Source: Pogonophryne albipinna
Lineage: Eukaryota > Chordata > Actinopteri > Perciformes > Artedidraconidae
Assembly (NCBI GenBank): GCA_028583405.1
Contig: CM053252.1
Location: 32,679,562 to 32,743,561, forward strand
Direction: 5' to 3'
DNA length: 64,000 nt
Under the pieces are notes generated by a model that was given only the letters and a program-made list of their open reading frames with translations, did no database searches and was not told where the DNA came from. Positions 49,822-64,000 of this stretch are shown here, one piece after another (position 1 is the first letter of the stretch; each line of letters begins with the position of its first letter). A program made the translations under genes and the position numbers.

Positions 49822-50053
49822 GTAAGTTACGTCTTGCCTTTGCACAGTATTTAAATGATGTTTTATTAATTTCTGTATCTAATGCACTTTGTGTCGCATG
49901 GTGTTTAATTTGAGCTCTTGTTAGCTAGCCTAGATTTAATATCTGCCTCACTTTAAAAATGATTTAAACGTGTAAGACAGTATTTTATATTGCTTTAAGT
50001 TATATCTCAAAGTGGAACGTTTGTGTTGCAAAAGTACTCTGGAAAATTCGAAC

Positions 50054-50390
50054 CGCAAATGGCGGCAGTTTTTTTTCTTCTTTTTTGTTACTGCATGCAT
50101 GTCTGAGCATATTTTATTAACTTAGAGGCATAGAGGATTTACGTTCATTTTATCCATGTTTGTAAAAGCAAGTTAACTTGAAATACTAGACTATTCATTT
50201 TACAATGGGTTTCAAGTTAGCTTGCTTTTACAAAACATGCAGAACGCACGGTTGTGGCACAACGTTAGTGGATAAAATTAACGTAAATCCTCTATGCCTC
50301 TAAAAGTTAATAAAACCTCCCCAGACATCCATGCGGTAACAAAAGAAGAAAGCGCGCCGCCTGCCGCTATTTTATGCTCGAAAATAGTGT
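50054..50390. repeat. Fold-back element, arms about 160 bp
   Basis: aggcatagaggatttacgtt in the left arm pairs with aacgtaaatcctctatgcct in the right arm; pairing extends outward through gttactgcatgcatgtctg and inward through tgtaaaagcaag. Sits in the first intron of the transposon gene. Confidence 0.8.
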
Positions 50391-50452
50391 TTCTCTGATC
50401 ATTTTGTGAAAACTTTGCAACCCAGCTAACCTTCAATGTTTGTTCTCTTTAG

Positions 50453-51490
50453 GCTGAAACTGAAGCAACTGGCAGATAAAGGGCTTCTTCAACCTGGTAA
50501 GCCTTGCAGTGGAGAAACTAATGTGCTTGGGGGGGGGGGGAGCCTGTGGAGCCTCGCAGCAGCGAAACTGTGGTGCACTTACACTGTAGGTGCGCCGCGT
50601 TTGGGGGGGGGGGGGCTTCTAGTGTGTGTTAAGATGAGAGATAAAAACCATCCCTTGATTGCAAAGTTAATGCAGACTACCTTTGCCCTGCGGCGTAATG
50701 AGATCATCAATGATGAGCTACCTGTTGGAGAGATCCTGGAACGCTGGCCTGCCTTGACAATGGAGTCACAGGTGAAAATATTTTAGATATTACAACTATA
50801 TAATAATTTTGTGTGCCTTTGTCACTGATAACTTTGGCATGTTTACTCAGATTTAGCATGTCATGTTTCTGTTTATCTCTGCTGCCTTCAGTCCACATAT
50901 ACATTGTACTCTGAATTAAATCGTAATTTGTGCAGAGTTTCACAGGATAACGAACCTCAACCTGAAGAACCACTTTTACGCGGAGTTGGATCGGCATGCT
51001 GTTGAGCTTGTTCAGGAAGAAGGCGCCACGCAAAGGCGAAGTGTCTGAAGTTCAGCTCTTCACCGCCTATGACCTCCAGGTGAGTCGGTTAAGCCTCTTG
51101 GTGTTTTATTATCATACTAGAGTGGATTTTCTGTGTGTGTGTTGGGGGGGCAGAGGGTCAGCCTGATAGATTTAGATGTATTATTAAGATACTTGTGTTT
51201 GGGGAGGGAACAGCAGTGTTAATGTTATTGCACCTTGTTGTTGTGCTAATGAGATACAGGTGGGATCGCAGACGCCTCAATTGCTTCAAAATGGTAATCT
51301 CTTCAGTCATGGAAGAGCCCTCGTGATATAAATTGTTGTGTGGCTATGCTGTTTAGCATCCAAAGTAAAACGAATATATGTTTTCGCACTCAAGGATCAA
51401 GGTGACGTCCATAGCCGACGTGCTGCTCTCCTCCCTGGTCTGCCTGGATTTCTGCATGAGGATGACTCCAGGTTTCTGAGGCTGTGGCAT
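50453..51490 (+). pseudogene. SAMD3-like front half of the transposon gene, frame-shifted
   Basis: Exons by splice signals: 50453-50496 (LKLKQLADKGLLQP), 50623-50771 (AKLMQTTFALRRNEIINDEL, ILERWPAL), 50892-51079 and 51395-51490 (LLPGLPGFLHEDDSRFLRLW). RRNEII..E...eF..RWPAL, AEFHRIT and ..GLP.fL.ED are hallmarks, as I recall, of a large fish-expanded family annotated as SAMD3-like. In the third exon the matching residues fall in different frames (SELN, then AEFHRITN, then LLSLFRKKAP), so at least two frameshifts are present. G-tracts of 12-13 flank the second exon. Confidence 0.55.
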
Positions 51491-51559
51491 GTAAGTCAGC
51501 ATAATAACTGTTTTCAATGTATGTGACAGATCATCAAAAAATATAGTTTATCTTATAAA

Positions 51560-51836
51560 TACACATGCACACACATGCACACACAGACACACACAGACAC
51601 ACACATACACACAAACAGACACACAAAGACACACACATACACACACACACACATGAACAGACACACATACAAACAGACACACATACATACAAACAGACAC
51701 ACACACATAGACAGACACACACATGCACACACATAGATACACATACACACAGGCACACACACACATACACACACAGATACACACACATACAGGCACACAC
51801 ATACACAAACTTACACACATACACACACATAGACAC
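51560..51836. repeat. Compound CA-rich microsatellite
   Basis: Irregular acacacatg/acagacac units, about 280 bases, in the intron before 51904. Confidence 0.95.
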
Positions 51837-51903
51837 ATTTCCTTACATGGGAGGTTACAATAGTGTCATATGCTAATAACTTTTTTCCTACTGTGTGTTT
51901 CAG

Positions 51904-55393
<3,490 letters not shown>

Positions 55394-55736
55394 GGTACCC
55401 CACCACACTCTAATGTGTTTTCCTTGTGCATACAGTACAAAGGTTACCGCCTCATAGACAATACTGTTCTTTCATGGACAATAGACTGTTTTTCTTACAG
55501 TCAAAAATAAGTCAAATGTTTACAGCTTCGCCTTCATGGAAGACTTGAAGCTTCAGGCTGTTCTTGTTTGGAGTTGCACCAATGGTTCTTACACACCCTC
55601 TTTTTTTTATGGGGGTGTCTTGTGTCACTGTATATTTGCACATATAATGTGTCCTCTGCATTTATTCCACAGCGTTTTGGGGAGCAATAACGGGTTAAGA
55701 GTCTTGCTCAGGGACGCATTGCTGCCTGTTTTCTAA

Positions 55737-55742
55737 AATAAA
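55737..55742 (+). promoter_or_regulatory. Candidate poly(A) signal of the DUF4806 gene
   Basis: AATAAA about 345 bases after the stop, followed by gttttctgtcattttt. It lies well before the transposon's right terminus. Confidence 0.6.
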
Positions 55743-56044
55743 TTTGAATATTAAAATCATGTTTTCTGTCATTTTTAGTTTGATTTCATACATTTTGGGA
55801 AATATGGTAATTCAAGGTCATTTTGAACAAGCTAATAACAATCGTCTGCCAACAATACATGGTGTAGTGTGTGTTTACAAGTTTGGACCACTTCATTCAG
55901 TACAGTATTGATGTTGCACTTGTTAATGGTCTGTTAAGATGTAGACCTATACGCAGAAAAGTCATTGGTGAAAAACATTCACTTTTTTAATGTGTTACAG
56001 TATGCTTAGAAAAGTTGAATATTTTAATGTAAGTTTTACATTTA

Positions 56045-56262
56045 GATTCCCATTTAGATGATGGTTGAATCAATATTGATTCCAAACACTGATTCAATAT
56101 AAAATCAACTAAAATGTATATGTAGATTCCCATTTGGATGATGGTTGAATCAATATTGATTCCTAACACTGATTCAATATAAAATCAACTACAATTTACA
56201 TGTAGATTCCCATTTAGATGATGGTTGAATCAACATTGATAGTGTCAGTTATGGTTGAAAGT
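56045..56262. repeat. 80-bp subterminal tandem repeat, nearly three copies
   Basis: gattcccatttagatgatgg begins at 56045, 56125 (one base changed) and 56205, exactly 80 apart. Each unit contains ttgaatcaatattgattc, a palindrome. Confidence 0.9.
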
Positions 56263-56833
56263 CCAACGTTTATTCAACATTAAAACAATTTGCGCTTTCT
56301 GTTTAATTTCAATGTCCGGGTTTCAACATGGATTCAATATTTCTGCCTAACCATATTTCAACATTGATTCACTCATATTTTGCTATCTGGGTAATGTCAT
56401 AAATGTTCATCATATAAAGTGTGACATGTAAAACCTTTTATGCAATTGACAGGAGAGATTCATGTGATTGGTTGTTGGTCGCGTTGCTCGCGTAAACTCC
56501 CCAAGCTCAAGACACGCCCACCGCCAAGCGGCAACGCACGCCGCCGTGTGTAGGGGCTGTAACGTAACATAAAGTACCGCGACCGCTGTGTGCACCATGT
56601 CAACAGAGATATCGTTGGAAAGCTGTGTCTCTCCTACACAATCTCATCGGATCCAAATATGGTCATTTCCTTTGCATCAGCAACCAATCGTGAAAGCACA
56701 AAGGGGTCTTAAACCAAGAAACGAAATATCATTGGCTGGTGTCAATTTCTGACAACGTGATTCATTCAGATGCGTCACGTGGTGTGCTAAAACACTTCCT
56801 GGTTAGCTTTCCGCTAGAAATTGAAATCTCAAA

Positions 56834-57037
56834 ATGGCAAAAGAACGGCGAAAAAAACATTCACAGAGAAGACAACAACAATTGTCACTTGCACGAAGCA
56901 AGGTTATACAAAAAACAAATGACCCCGAACATGAAATACCTTCACGGAGTGCGTCGATGCGCAAGCTATCATCCAAAGAACAGGAGGGTTTAGCTAGCGC
57001 CTCACTGCAATCTTTAAAGGTCGTTTTCTCAAAATGA
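56834..57037 (+). CDS. Small basic open frame, unrecognised
   Basis: 67 codons beginning MAKERRKKHSQRRQQQLSLA, strongly basic, then a Ser/Glu-rich part. It follows a CpG-richer 250 bases and looks like the first exon of a transposon or host DNA-binding protein, but I recognise no family and no second exon. Confidence 0.3.
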   Translation: MAKERRKKHSQRRQQQLSLARSKVIQKTNDPEHEIPSRSASMRKLSSKEQEGLASASLQSLKVVFSK

Positions 57038-57126
57038 GTTTTTTCTCCTACTCTGAGTTCGAAATTTCATCTTCAGTAGCACGTACATACACCAAACCTT
57101 CCAGTTATATTCCTATCAATATAATG

Positions 57127-57290
57127 AAGGCTTTTACAGAAGGGTTTGTTCATATATCATTCATAGCCTGAATTATACAACATTGTATACCTAAAAGCAT
57201 GGCGAAAATGGATATTTTAGGGCTGTTGACATTATTTTCTGATTTATGGAGTGATAAAATGAGATCCAATATCCCTTCTGTAAAAGCCTT
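57127..57290. repeat. Small inverted-repeat element
   Basis: Perfect 18-bp inverted repeat aaggcttttacagaaggg at 57127-57144 and 57273-57290 enclosing 128 bases. Confidence 0.85.
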
Positions 57291-57299
57291 AGATACTAA

Positions 57300-57865
57300 T
57301 ATGACTACAAAATGAAACAAGAATTTTGAACCTGGCTTTATCCAAAGTTCAGATTTCGATTCCTGAAATGTGTTAAAATATGTGCATATTTAATGAGATA
57401 ATGGTTAATTTGCATATTTTAACATGCTATTTCAGAAAACATGTAATACAAAAAACAATTGCCTTATTGTAAGTAATTAACTAGAGAAATTTCTAGCTGA
57501 TACCTTTAAGTAAAAAAAATTACCCTATTCACCTGGGGTGTCTCGCCTTAATGATACATGCGAAGAAATGAAGTACATTTCGGTAAATGTTAACTAGCAA
57601 AATCCTTACCCACCTCTCTGACTGACAGAATCCCAGTGCTGCCGATAAAGATGCATTTCCTGTCCCGCCTCCATGTTTATCTTACCACCTTCTCCATAAA
57701 GGCATCAGGAACAATGCTTCAGGCGGGCAATGAGAAGATGCTGATATTGTACGGTTAAGATACTTTGAGCCAAATAATTAGTTTAATATTATTCAAATAT
57801 CCTATCATACAAAGGCACACAATAATAAAAAGGAACACATAAGCTTTAGATAAGGTGTATTATAA
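57300..57865. other. Intergenic, nothing recognised
   Basis: AT-rich; no feature found. Confidence 0.45.
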
Positions 57866-58079
57866 AAAACTGAAATGTTGACTTTAATTTAAATGTATCA
57901 AGTCAACAAATTTCACACAACTGTATCAGGTTATTTGAAAGCAATAATATTAAGTTGAACCTAATATTTTTTTATTCAAACTTAATCTTATTGCTTTCAA
58001 CTTACCTAATACAGTTATGTGAAATCTCTTGACATTATACACTTAAATTAAAGTCAACGTCTCAGTTTTTACAGTGCAG
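57866..58079. mobile_element. Palindromic MITE family G, copy 2
   Basis: Two arms of about 100 bases form one hairpin: aactgaaatgttgactttaa at the left pairs with ttaaagtcaacgtctcagtt at the right, and tgaaagcaataatattaag with cttaatcttattgctttca near the centre. Confidence 0.85.
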
Positions 58080-58803
58080 GTTTATTTTTTCGTTTTGTTT
58101 TATGTAGGATAATGTTATGGATTTGTAAAAGAAAATTTAAAAAGGGAGTTTCCCTAATAGGAGGGCAACAGGGCAGGTGCCCGAGCCCCTTTTGAGGTCT
58201 ATCTGAGAACGTGCCTGCTCCTCATATATTTCCCTCTCCTCCCTCCTCTGTTCTCAGAACAAGGCCTGGGCATAAAGGACACATTTGTTCTCGACCCTGT
58301 GCCATGCTTCTCCTCGCCATTGTTCTGCAAGCCTACTGTTAATATCCGTTGCAAATCTGCTTACTTTCAGATTCCATCAATACGGGTGGAGCGGACAAAG
58401 AGAGGACTATATGGCCCGTTCAAGGCCCGGAGAAAGGATGCAAACAGAGGTTGTCAGTGTGTTTCTGGACTCTGGGAGGCCGCTGACAATGGCTGCAGTG
58501 TCAGGCAGCGTGGTGATTGATCAGTCTGATGTTGTGCTGCGTGGGATTGATGTCGCAGACAGAATTAAACAAACAAAGCTTTAGAGGAAGTGGCATGATT
58601 TAGTTGATGGGATTAAGAAAGGGTGAGTATGAGCAAAGTGGATGTGGTGATTCTTCATGTCTTTCCTGTGGTCCACAAATTATTTCACATTGTGTCATTG
58701 TCAGTGGAAAAAAAAGAGTCGCGTGAGATAGATTTATTTTCTTATAATTACCACCAGGTACAAAGCTTCTGATGCATATTAAAGACTTTGTTTTGAAGAA
58801 TTT
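58080..58803. other. Intergenic, no supported gene
   Basis: A less AT-rich patch (58200-58620) has overlapping short frames in two frames, but no domain or splice-supported exon. Confidence 0.4.
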
Positions 58804-59080
58804 CTTAAAGGTCCCATGTCATGGCCATTTCTACTGATCATAATTCCATTGTTGAGGTCTACTAGAATAGATTTACATTGTTCAATTTTCCAAACTCACA
58901 TTGGTTTCTCATACAGCATCTCTGTATAGTATGTGTATTCACTCTCTGTCCTAAACGGCTTGTTGGAGCTCCTGCCCCCCCCCTCCCTGTGAGCCCAGTG
59001 TGCTCCGATTGGTCAGCTCACCCACTCTGTTCTGATTAGTCAGCCACCAGAGAGGCTCCGCTCATGTCTAACACAGTGGC
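58804..59080 (+). repeat. Dispersed repeat family D, copy 2
   Basis: Starts cttaaaggtcccatgtcatg and keeps ttccattgttgaggtctact and ggcttgttggagctcctgcc, as at 19598. Continues into ctccgattggtcagctcacc, which the other copy lacks. Confidence 0.7.
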
Positions 59081-59801
59081 TGAAGTCGAATAGTCCATTT
59101 AGCTTAGGAACCTTCCTAACGGAGTGAAATGACCCGGAAGTCCCTCAGTGGCAGCCATGATAAGTGCCGTTCGAATTCTCTAGATCAGAGCAGCGCCATA
59201 TAGATAGAAGAGTTACGACAACGGAAGTCCAAAAACGGTTATCGTCACGTGGTTCATGTAGACGAGGATCGTTCCCCGGAAGTTCATGGCGGGCAATGTG
59301 AATGCAATGATAACAGGAGATAGAACTACGATTTTTGGTAATTATTCGTGAATAAAGGTTTTGATTTGCAATATTTATACAACAAATCGATATGTGTATG
59401 TATTTACATCAATATGTTTTAAAAAATAAAATAGAAGTTGCTAATATTACGTGATAATATTAGGATTAGTGTGAACAACTAGTTTACATGTTAGGCTAAC
59501 AGTGCCTTGGTTAAAGAGCCTGTTGCTGTTTATTTATAGCTTTGAATTCATTAAAACCAATATTATCTTCTTAAACTTGTATGGTAGTCAGGAGCATCGC
59601 TTTCTAATGTTTGATATATTTAGCGGGAGGGGATCTAAAGTAATGCTTTCAAATTCAGATTAGATTAATTTCTACAATTTTCTTAAATTCATGGTAGTTT
59701 CAGTAATCCCATGGTAATTGAGGACACAAGTTATCTAAATGACTAATGTCATCTTTATGGCTTTCAGAAAGGACAGGAGACCGACAGGTGACTATCAAAG
59801 G

Positions 59802-59839
59802 ACTAGCAGCAGCAGCAGCAGCAGCAGCATGATGATGAT
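59802..59839. repeat. (AGC)n / (ATG)n triplet repeat
   Basis: Nine AGC units followed by four ATG units. Confidence 0.95.
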
Positions 59840-59975
59840 GTTAAATGTGTTGTTTTAGGAACATCCTTTGCAAATACATGGAATTCAATAAACATTGAAT
59901 AGCATATCATGCAGTTTGTCTGTGCCTTTTCCTCCCTGTTGTCCTGGTTTGCTGTGCTGCCTCCTAGTCGCCACC

Positions 59976-60854
59976 ATGGTTTGCTGTGCTGCCTGGGGAT
60001 GCTCCAATCGCTCACAGAAGGGAGTACGAATGTACGGCTTCCCCACTGACACAGAGCGGAGGAAGCAGGAGCAATTTCACGACCAACAGCAAAAAGATAT
60101 GTGATTTATATACAAACACTGCATTTGCACTTTTTCACAAAATGAAAACCACACCATTGGGAAAGCTTAATGTTTTGTTTAATACAAAAAAACAGGGAAA
60201 GGCTTGAAAAACACTGAGAGTTGAGACTCAGGGTGCAGGGTGAGGGTCTCAGTGCAAGTATTCAGGCTCCATTGAATCCCCCTCTGGTTCTTGTGCTGAA
60301 AGAGGGAGTAACAGACAGGAGAAAGGGTTATACACACCTATATAGCACACCTATTGGATGGGAAATTGCCTTGGGGAGATATGGTGTGGTCTCTGTTACC
60401 AACTGAAGTTATGGAACTTTATTATTTGTGAGTTTAACAAAGTATGACAAATGGCATCAGTAACAGATGTGATATGAATTTCTATAAAGTTGTCTCACAT
60501 TCTTGGTTATATTTTATATACAGTATGTAATGAGTATAACATGTCCAGTAAGTATAAAGTGTTTCCTAATACTGTGTATTCAACCACTATGGAATATGTA
60601 TGTGGGCAGACAAAACTGAGTTGTTCTGTGTGTGAAGTAACCTCAAGTCACTCCGCAGGCACATTTTGATGCAGACCAGTTTGTCAAGACAAAAAAGGGC
60701 AAGACTAGGCTGAGAGCAGAGGCTATACCCACCATCTTCGTGCAACGCCCTGTTGTCAAAAAGAGAAGGGCCCCTGCACCACAATTCACCCCGGGACCTG
60801 TATCTACAAAGCCCATAGCTCATGATCACAGCGATAGTGTGAAAGGGGACACAG
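59976..60854 (+). pseudogene. THAP-domain protein, decayed
   Basis: The start has a perfect Kozak context (gccaccatgg). Exon 1 gives MVCCAAWGCSNRSQKGVRMY, GFPTDTERRK, the first half of a C2CH THAP zinc finger, then stops at 60102-60104. In the next frame the expected continuation NFTTNSKKICDLY appears, so a frameshift is present near 60062-60070. A second exon (60659-60854; acceptor ccgcag, donor gtataa) gives AHFDADQF, GKTRLRAEAIPTIF, the HF and AVPTIF-like end of the same domain. Known THAP domains bind DNA in transposases. The remaining protein was not found. Confidence 0.7.
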
Positions 60855-62325
60855 GTATAATAAGTATGAACTCTTAGTAACAAAAGTAATATTTCTTATT
60901 TTTAAGTGGTATAATTTTTTTAATGTTCGAACATTTACAGTGCCATGTCTTCTACTTACATTAGTCTCAAAGATTGAGGGAAGAAGGGAAGGGATCACTG
61001 CCCTCCACCTGCCAGCACCCAGCCAGAGGAGCGCAAACAACAAAAACAAGCAAGGTGTCCCGTCATGTACCTGGAAGTTTGGGTTGGCAAAATGGAGTAA
61101 GAGAGGGACTTGAAAAACCTTGGTGGCTCTCTACTCATGTTGTTACAGTTGTATTGGTTACAGCTCTCAAGTTTTTTTTTGTGCCATTTCCACATCTTTA
61201 GAAAATATGAAAAAATTGAAGTGAAATCAACGTCTTCTCTGGAGGACAAACTTCGATTTCTCTGTCTTGTGAGTTTGCAGTCTTGCAGTTTTGCTCCTCC
61301 ACCTGTAACATCACTGCCCCTCCACCTGCCATACAGTAGGTTACTAACAAGATTACTTATATAATACAGTGATAGAATACATGTTTAGTATGCTTACTTA
61401 TTATAAAACAGTAGTATTAAACTTACCTTGTGTTTTCACTCTCACTTAAGTCCCTCTCCCTTTGCCATCAATCCAAAATCAGCTGAGCTGCAACATTATA
61501 CAGACAGGTAATAATCAACATAATCACAAGGACACAATATGGATCTGATAAAAACACTCACTCTTACACGCACCAAAGTTATATTTATCTAATATTTAAC
61601 TCCCTCCACCCCCGCATACAATTCCGTTTAGAAGCCCTTCTTCTCTAATTCAACAACGTTGGACGAAATGACATTAAGAGAACGGAATTTACAATTAAAA
61701 GGCTGTTCAACGTGTGTTGCTAACTTGATTCGGTATCCTAGCTTGATCTGTTATCTGTAAACGTTCTCTAAATCTACTAATTTAGGGATAATCCACTGAC
61801 ATCCTTTAATACACATGTTAATTTGAATCAGATGTACTGATAATATCCGCAATATAAATCTTTAAACTTCTTCTTACCTTTAAAAGTCCGTCACGAACGG
61901 TCTATTATGCTGCAACTCTACAGCTCTGCTAGCCTTGGCGGTAACTTCCGGGGAACGATTGAGAGGCTCCACGATCCGCCATTGCTGTAAAAAAGTGGTC
62001 CATTGGAGTGAACGGAGATGACATAACTCTCAGTCTATATGGCGCTGGTTTCCATGGTAGCGCGCGCAACTGACAGTCTGAGAGGGTGAGGAAGAGAGTC
62101 ACAGTAAACTGAACAAGAATCGACAACTCTACCCTCTGCTCACTCCTTTCCATGCTACAGGCCGCAAGACAGTGCACTAACAACTACAATAAGCATGTTA
62201 ATGTTAAGCTAATACAGCTCCGGCGATCCACTAGCCCCCCCCGCCCCCGCGGTGGTTTTGAAATGCTCCCGATTTCTGAGGTCTCAAGGTTGGCAAGTAT
62301 GCATGGACCGGAAGTAGATGGGCGT

Positions 62326-62355
62326 GACTTCGCCACTCTATAGAGTGGCGAAGTC
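62326..62355. repeat. Perfect 30-bp palindrome at a junction of two element ends
   Basis: gacttcgccactcta and its exact complement. The left side (ggaagtagatgggcgtgact) is the right end of the inverted-repeat element, while the right side begins another copy's left end. Confidence 0.95.
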
Positions 62356-63485
62356 CCTCCCCTTCCGGGGGAGCTCCATGGGACCTTATTTCGAAAAAAT
62401 TATGTATTGAAGTCAATGGAGAGAGAAAGATTATCTTTCGATCCCGTTTGAATTGTGCCATGACTTACACATATGATGTTTGTCAATTTAAAAGATAATT
62501 TTGCAAGTCCAACATTTTTAAATGTGTCGTAAAACTGTGAAGTAACACATTTGTTTGTGCGAAACGCTTAATGAACTACAACTCTGGTCTCGCAGACTCA
62601 CAACAACACACGTCACCAAGATGGCCGTCACTACTGTCTTGTCAACAAAACGATTGACTACCCTCACTATCACCGCAATTAAACACATCCAGAAGAATGT
62701 CATGCAAAGCTGCCTGCCTGCCTTCCTTTGATTCTCTCTGAACTGCCTGGTCTTTTTAATGTTTAATGTCAACCATTTGTGCAGATAGCATGAAGTAGAA
62801 AAGATCGGCGATCGCCGATGCTAGCGTTAGCATTTCTCCCGCGGGCTTAAATTGTGTATTATAGAATGATCACACCGGTGACAGTACTCTTCAAAGGGTT
62901 CACGAAATATGACTACTACTCTTACTGTTTAACATTTTGGGTTACTTAATGTTACTTCATATTAAGGCTAATAAATATGACGAGGCTGTAATGCTAACTA
63001 ACGTGCTAGCTACTAGCTAGGTAGCTAACTTGATCCAGCCACTCCTGGTCCTTTCATCAGACGGGAAGCGAAAGAACGAGCAAGACCCATTGCTGGTATG
63101 ATAACAACCTGGTACTAAGCACACAGGCATCTTGTTAAAGTTATCTTATCTTAACCAGCGCCATATAGATAGATTATATCTATATGGCGCTGATCTTAGC
63201 TATCTCTTAGTGGAGGAAAACAATTGTGACATCACTTACGCGACTCTGAGATTTGTAGTCTTTCTTGTTGCGTATTTTTCATAGTCTTATATTTCAACAG
63301 TTTTACGACAAACTGTGACTTTTTTGACATGGAAATAATTTTTTAAGATTGACAAACATATGTGTAATTCATGGCACAATTCAAACGGGATCGAAAGATA
63401 AGTTTTCTCTCTCCATTGACTTCAATACATTATTTTTCCGAAATAAGGTCCCATGGACCGGAAGTAGATGGGCGTGACTTCGCCC
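62346..63485. mobile_element. DNA element with inverted repeats of about 200 bp
   Basis: Left arm: ggcgaagtc, ccatgggaccttatttcg, tgtattgaagtcaatggaga, gatcccgtttgaattgtgcc. The right arm (63300-63485) carries the same in reverse complement. No transposase frame; a 30-base direct piece of the right end also precedes the left end (62304-62334). Confidence 0.8.
63157..63194. repeat. Back-to-back copies of the THAP-element terminus
   Basis: cagcgccatatagatag, a few bases, then ctatatggcgctg: both terminal repeats of the 59191 element meet with almost nothing between them. Confidence 0.8.
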
Positions 63486-63607
63486 TCATCCGACCGCAAC
63501 CAGTGATTTGTTCGGCTATGAGAGGAACATCAGTTTTACAATGGCGTCGGTACAGCCGTATATGTTACACGCTAACTAACCGAACTGTACCAACTGTTGT
63601 TATTTAG

Positions 63608-63677
63608 GTGCACTTGTGGAAACTGCGCCATGATGCCTACCGAAGTGGAAAACGTCTGTTTCAAAGAAATTAGAAAG
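63608..63677 (+). CDS. Possible P2X7-like zinc-motif exon
   Basis: Acceptor gttatttag, donor gtagcc. Encodes CTCGNCAMMPTEVENVCFKE, IRK. CxCGNCxxMPTxxExVCCxEI is, as I recall, the start of the P2X7 C-terminal-like cysteine domain widely copied in fish genomes and transposons; here the second cysteine of the CC pair is Phe. An upstream ATG at 63541 (MASVQPYMLHAN) is followed by an early stop, so the assembly is uncertain. The rest lies beyond the window or is lost. Confidence 0.35.
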
Positions 63678-64000
63678 GTAGCCTAGCTGACAGTTACAAC
63701 ATTATGTAGCCAGCTAGCTGAAAGCACCAACAGTAGCAGCACACAACATTATATGCCAAGATATACACCATACATACCCCACACCCTGCAGAACCTCCAT
63801 AGCATGTACAGATTCGATTATAGACCTTTGAGGCGTAGAACGGAAGAAGAGTAAGTTATCTTTACCTGTAATAAACTACTGTGTTTGATGAAAAATCAAA
63901 TCATGGTTTGCTATATATGAATGATATGTTATAGGAGCAAATAATTCAGGGAAGAAAGGCTACTAAGTATTTCCATCCAACTTTATTTTTAGAAATGTAC

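Larger units (their letters stand above)
59191..62046 (+). mobile_element. THAP-encoding DNA transposon with CAGCGCCATATAGA ends
   Basis: The left end cagcgccatatagatagaag and right end, inverted, cagcgccatatagactgag share 14 perfect bases. A second similarity, cgttccccggaagtt, lies about 70-100 bases inside both ends. No clear target duplication. It carries THAP-domain exons, as do P, Kolobok and related elements. Confidence 0.65.
59082..63502. mobile_element. DNA transposon family F, copy 2, with nested insertions (inferred)
   Basis: 59082-59180 is nearly identical to the left end at 29269, and 63489-63502 (atccgaccgcaacc) equals the right end at 30289-30303. If they are one copy, the interior has been filled by the elements at 59191-62046 and 62346-63485. 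The joining is inference. Confidence 0.35.

Noticed and set aside
50436..50786. Continuous 116-codon frame taken as a single exon
   Set aside because: It runs through an intron with good donor (50497) and acceptor (50622) and through G-tracts; the two real coding blocks are its ends.
58285..58584. Two overlapping plus-strand frames (99 and 73 codons) in a less AT-rich patch
   Set aside because: No domain, no clear splice sites, frames compete; could be repeat-derived.
63157..63194. Palindrome considered as a terminator or operator
   Set aside because: It equals two copies of the THAP-element terminus, so a transposon origin explains it.

Overview
The window is vertebrate nuclear DNA, almost certainly from a ray-finned (probably percomorph) fish. 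It has short GT-AG introns, very long (GT)n/(CA)n microsatellites, and a dense mix of fish-type transposons: Harbinger, hAT, TTAA-type MITEs, LINE, THAP-type elements and an LTR element. No bacterial-type operons, tRNAs or rRNAs were seen.

Region 1, about 0.65-27.1 kb, plus strand: the 3' part of sorl1 (SORLA/LR11). I placed 29 coding exons by hand with continuous splice phases. They encode about 1,330 residues: the end of the YWTD propeller, an EGF-like module, 11 LDLR class A repeats, six fibronectin III domains, one transmembrane helix and the retromer/GGA-binding tail (FANSHY, acidic cluster, C-terminal DVPMVIA). A 3'UTR of about 3.4 kb ends near an AATAAA at 27070. The 5' part (signal peptide, VPS10 domain, first propeller blades) lies before the window. 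Introns carry several MITEs. Two features stand out. A 117-bp exon encoding the start of the SORL1 VPS10 domain lies on the MINUS strand inside an FN3-region intron (14013-14129) with intact splice sites. A 249-bp pure GT tract directly abuts the 3' splice site of another FN3 exon.

Region 2, about 27-47.7 kb: no host gene recognised. It is a repeat field with a roughly 1-kb DNA transposon, MITE copies, a palindromic MITE, a hAT-like repeat split by a 7.6-kb minus-strand LTR retroelement (33633-41213, 5-bp target duplication, tRNA-Ser-like primer site, no recognisable gag-pol), and a 1.8-kb element with inverted repeats of about 340 bp.

Region 3, 47.7-56.6 kb: a nested transposon. A small Harbinger-type element (TAA duplication, MADF exon) is interrupted by an 8.15-kb element with GGGTCTATC/CCCAGATAGC-type termini (read as CCCAGATAGC inward from each end). 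The inner element carries a spliced plus-strand gene with its own CpG/CRE promoter, a SAMD3-like decayed front half, a DUF4806 back half and a poly(A) signal. One of its exons is itself split by a hAT MITE.

Region 4, 56.6-64 kb: more nested transposons, including a THAP-domain element with a frame-shifted THAP gene, long inverted repeats, a perfect 30-bp palindrome, and a probable P2X7-like cysteine-motif exon near the right edge.
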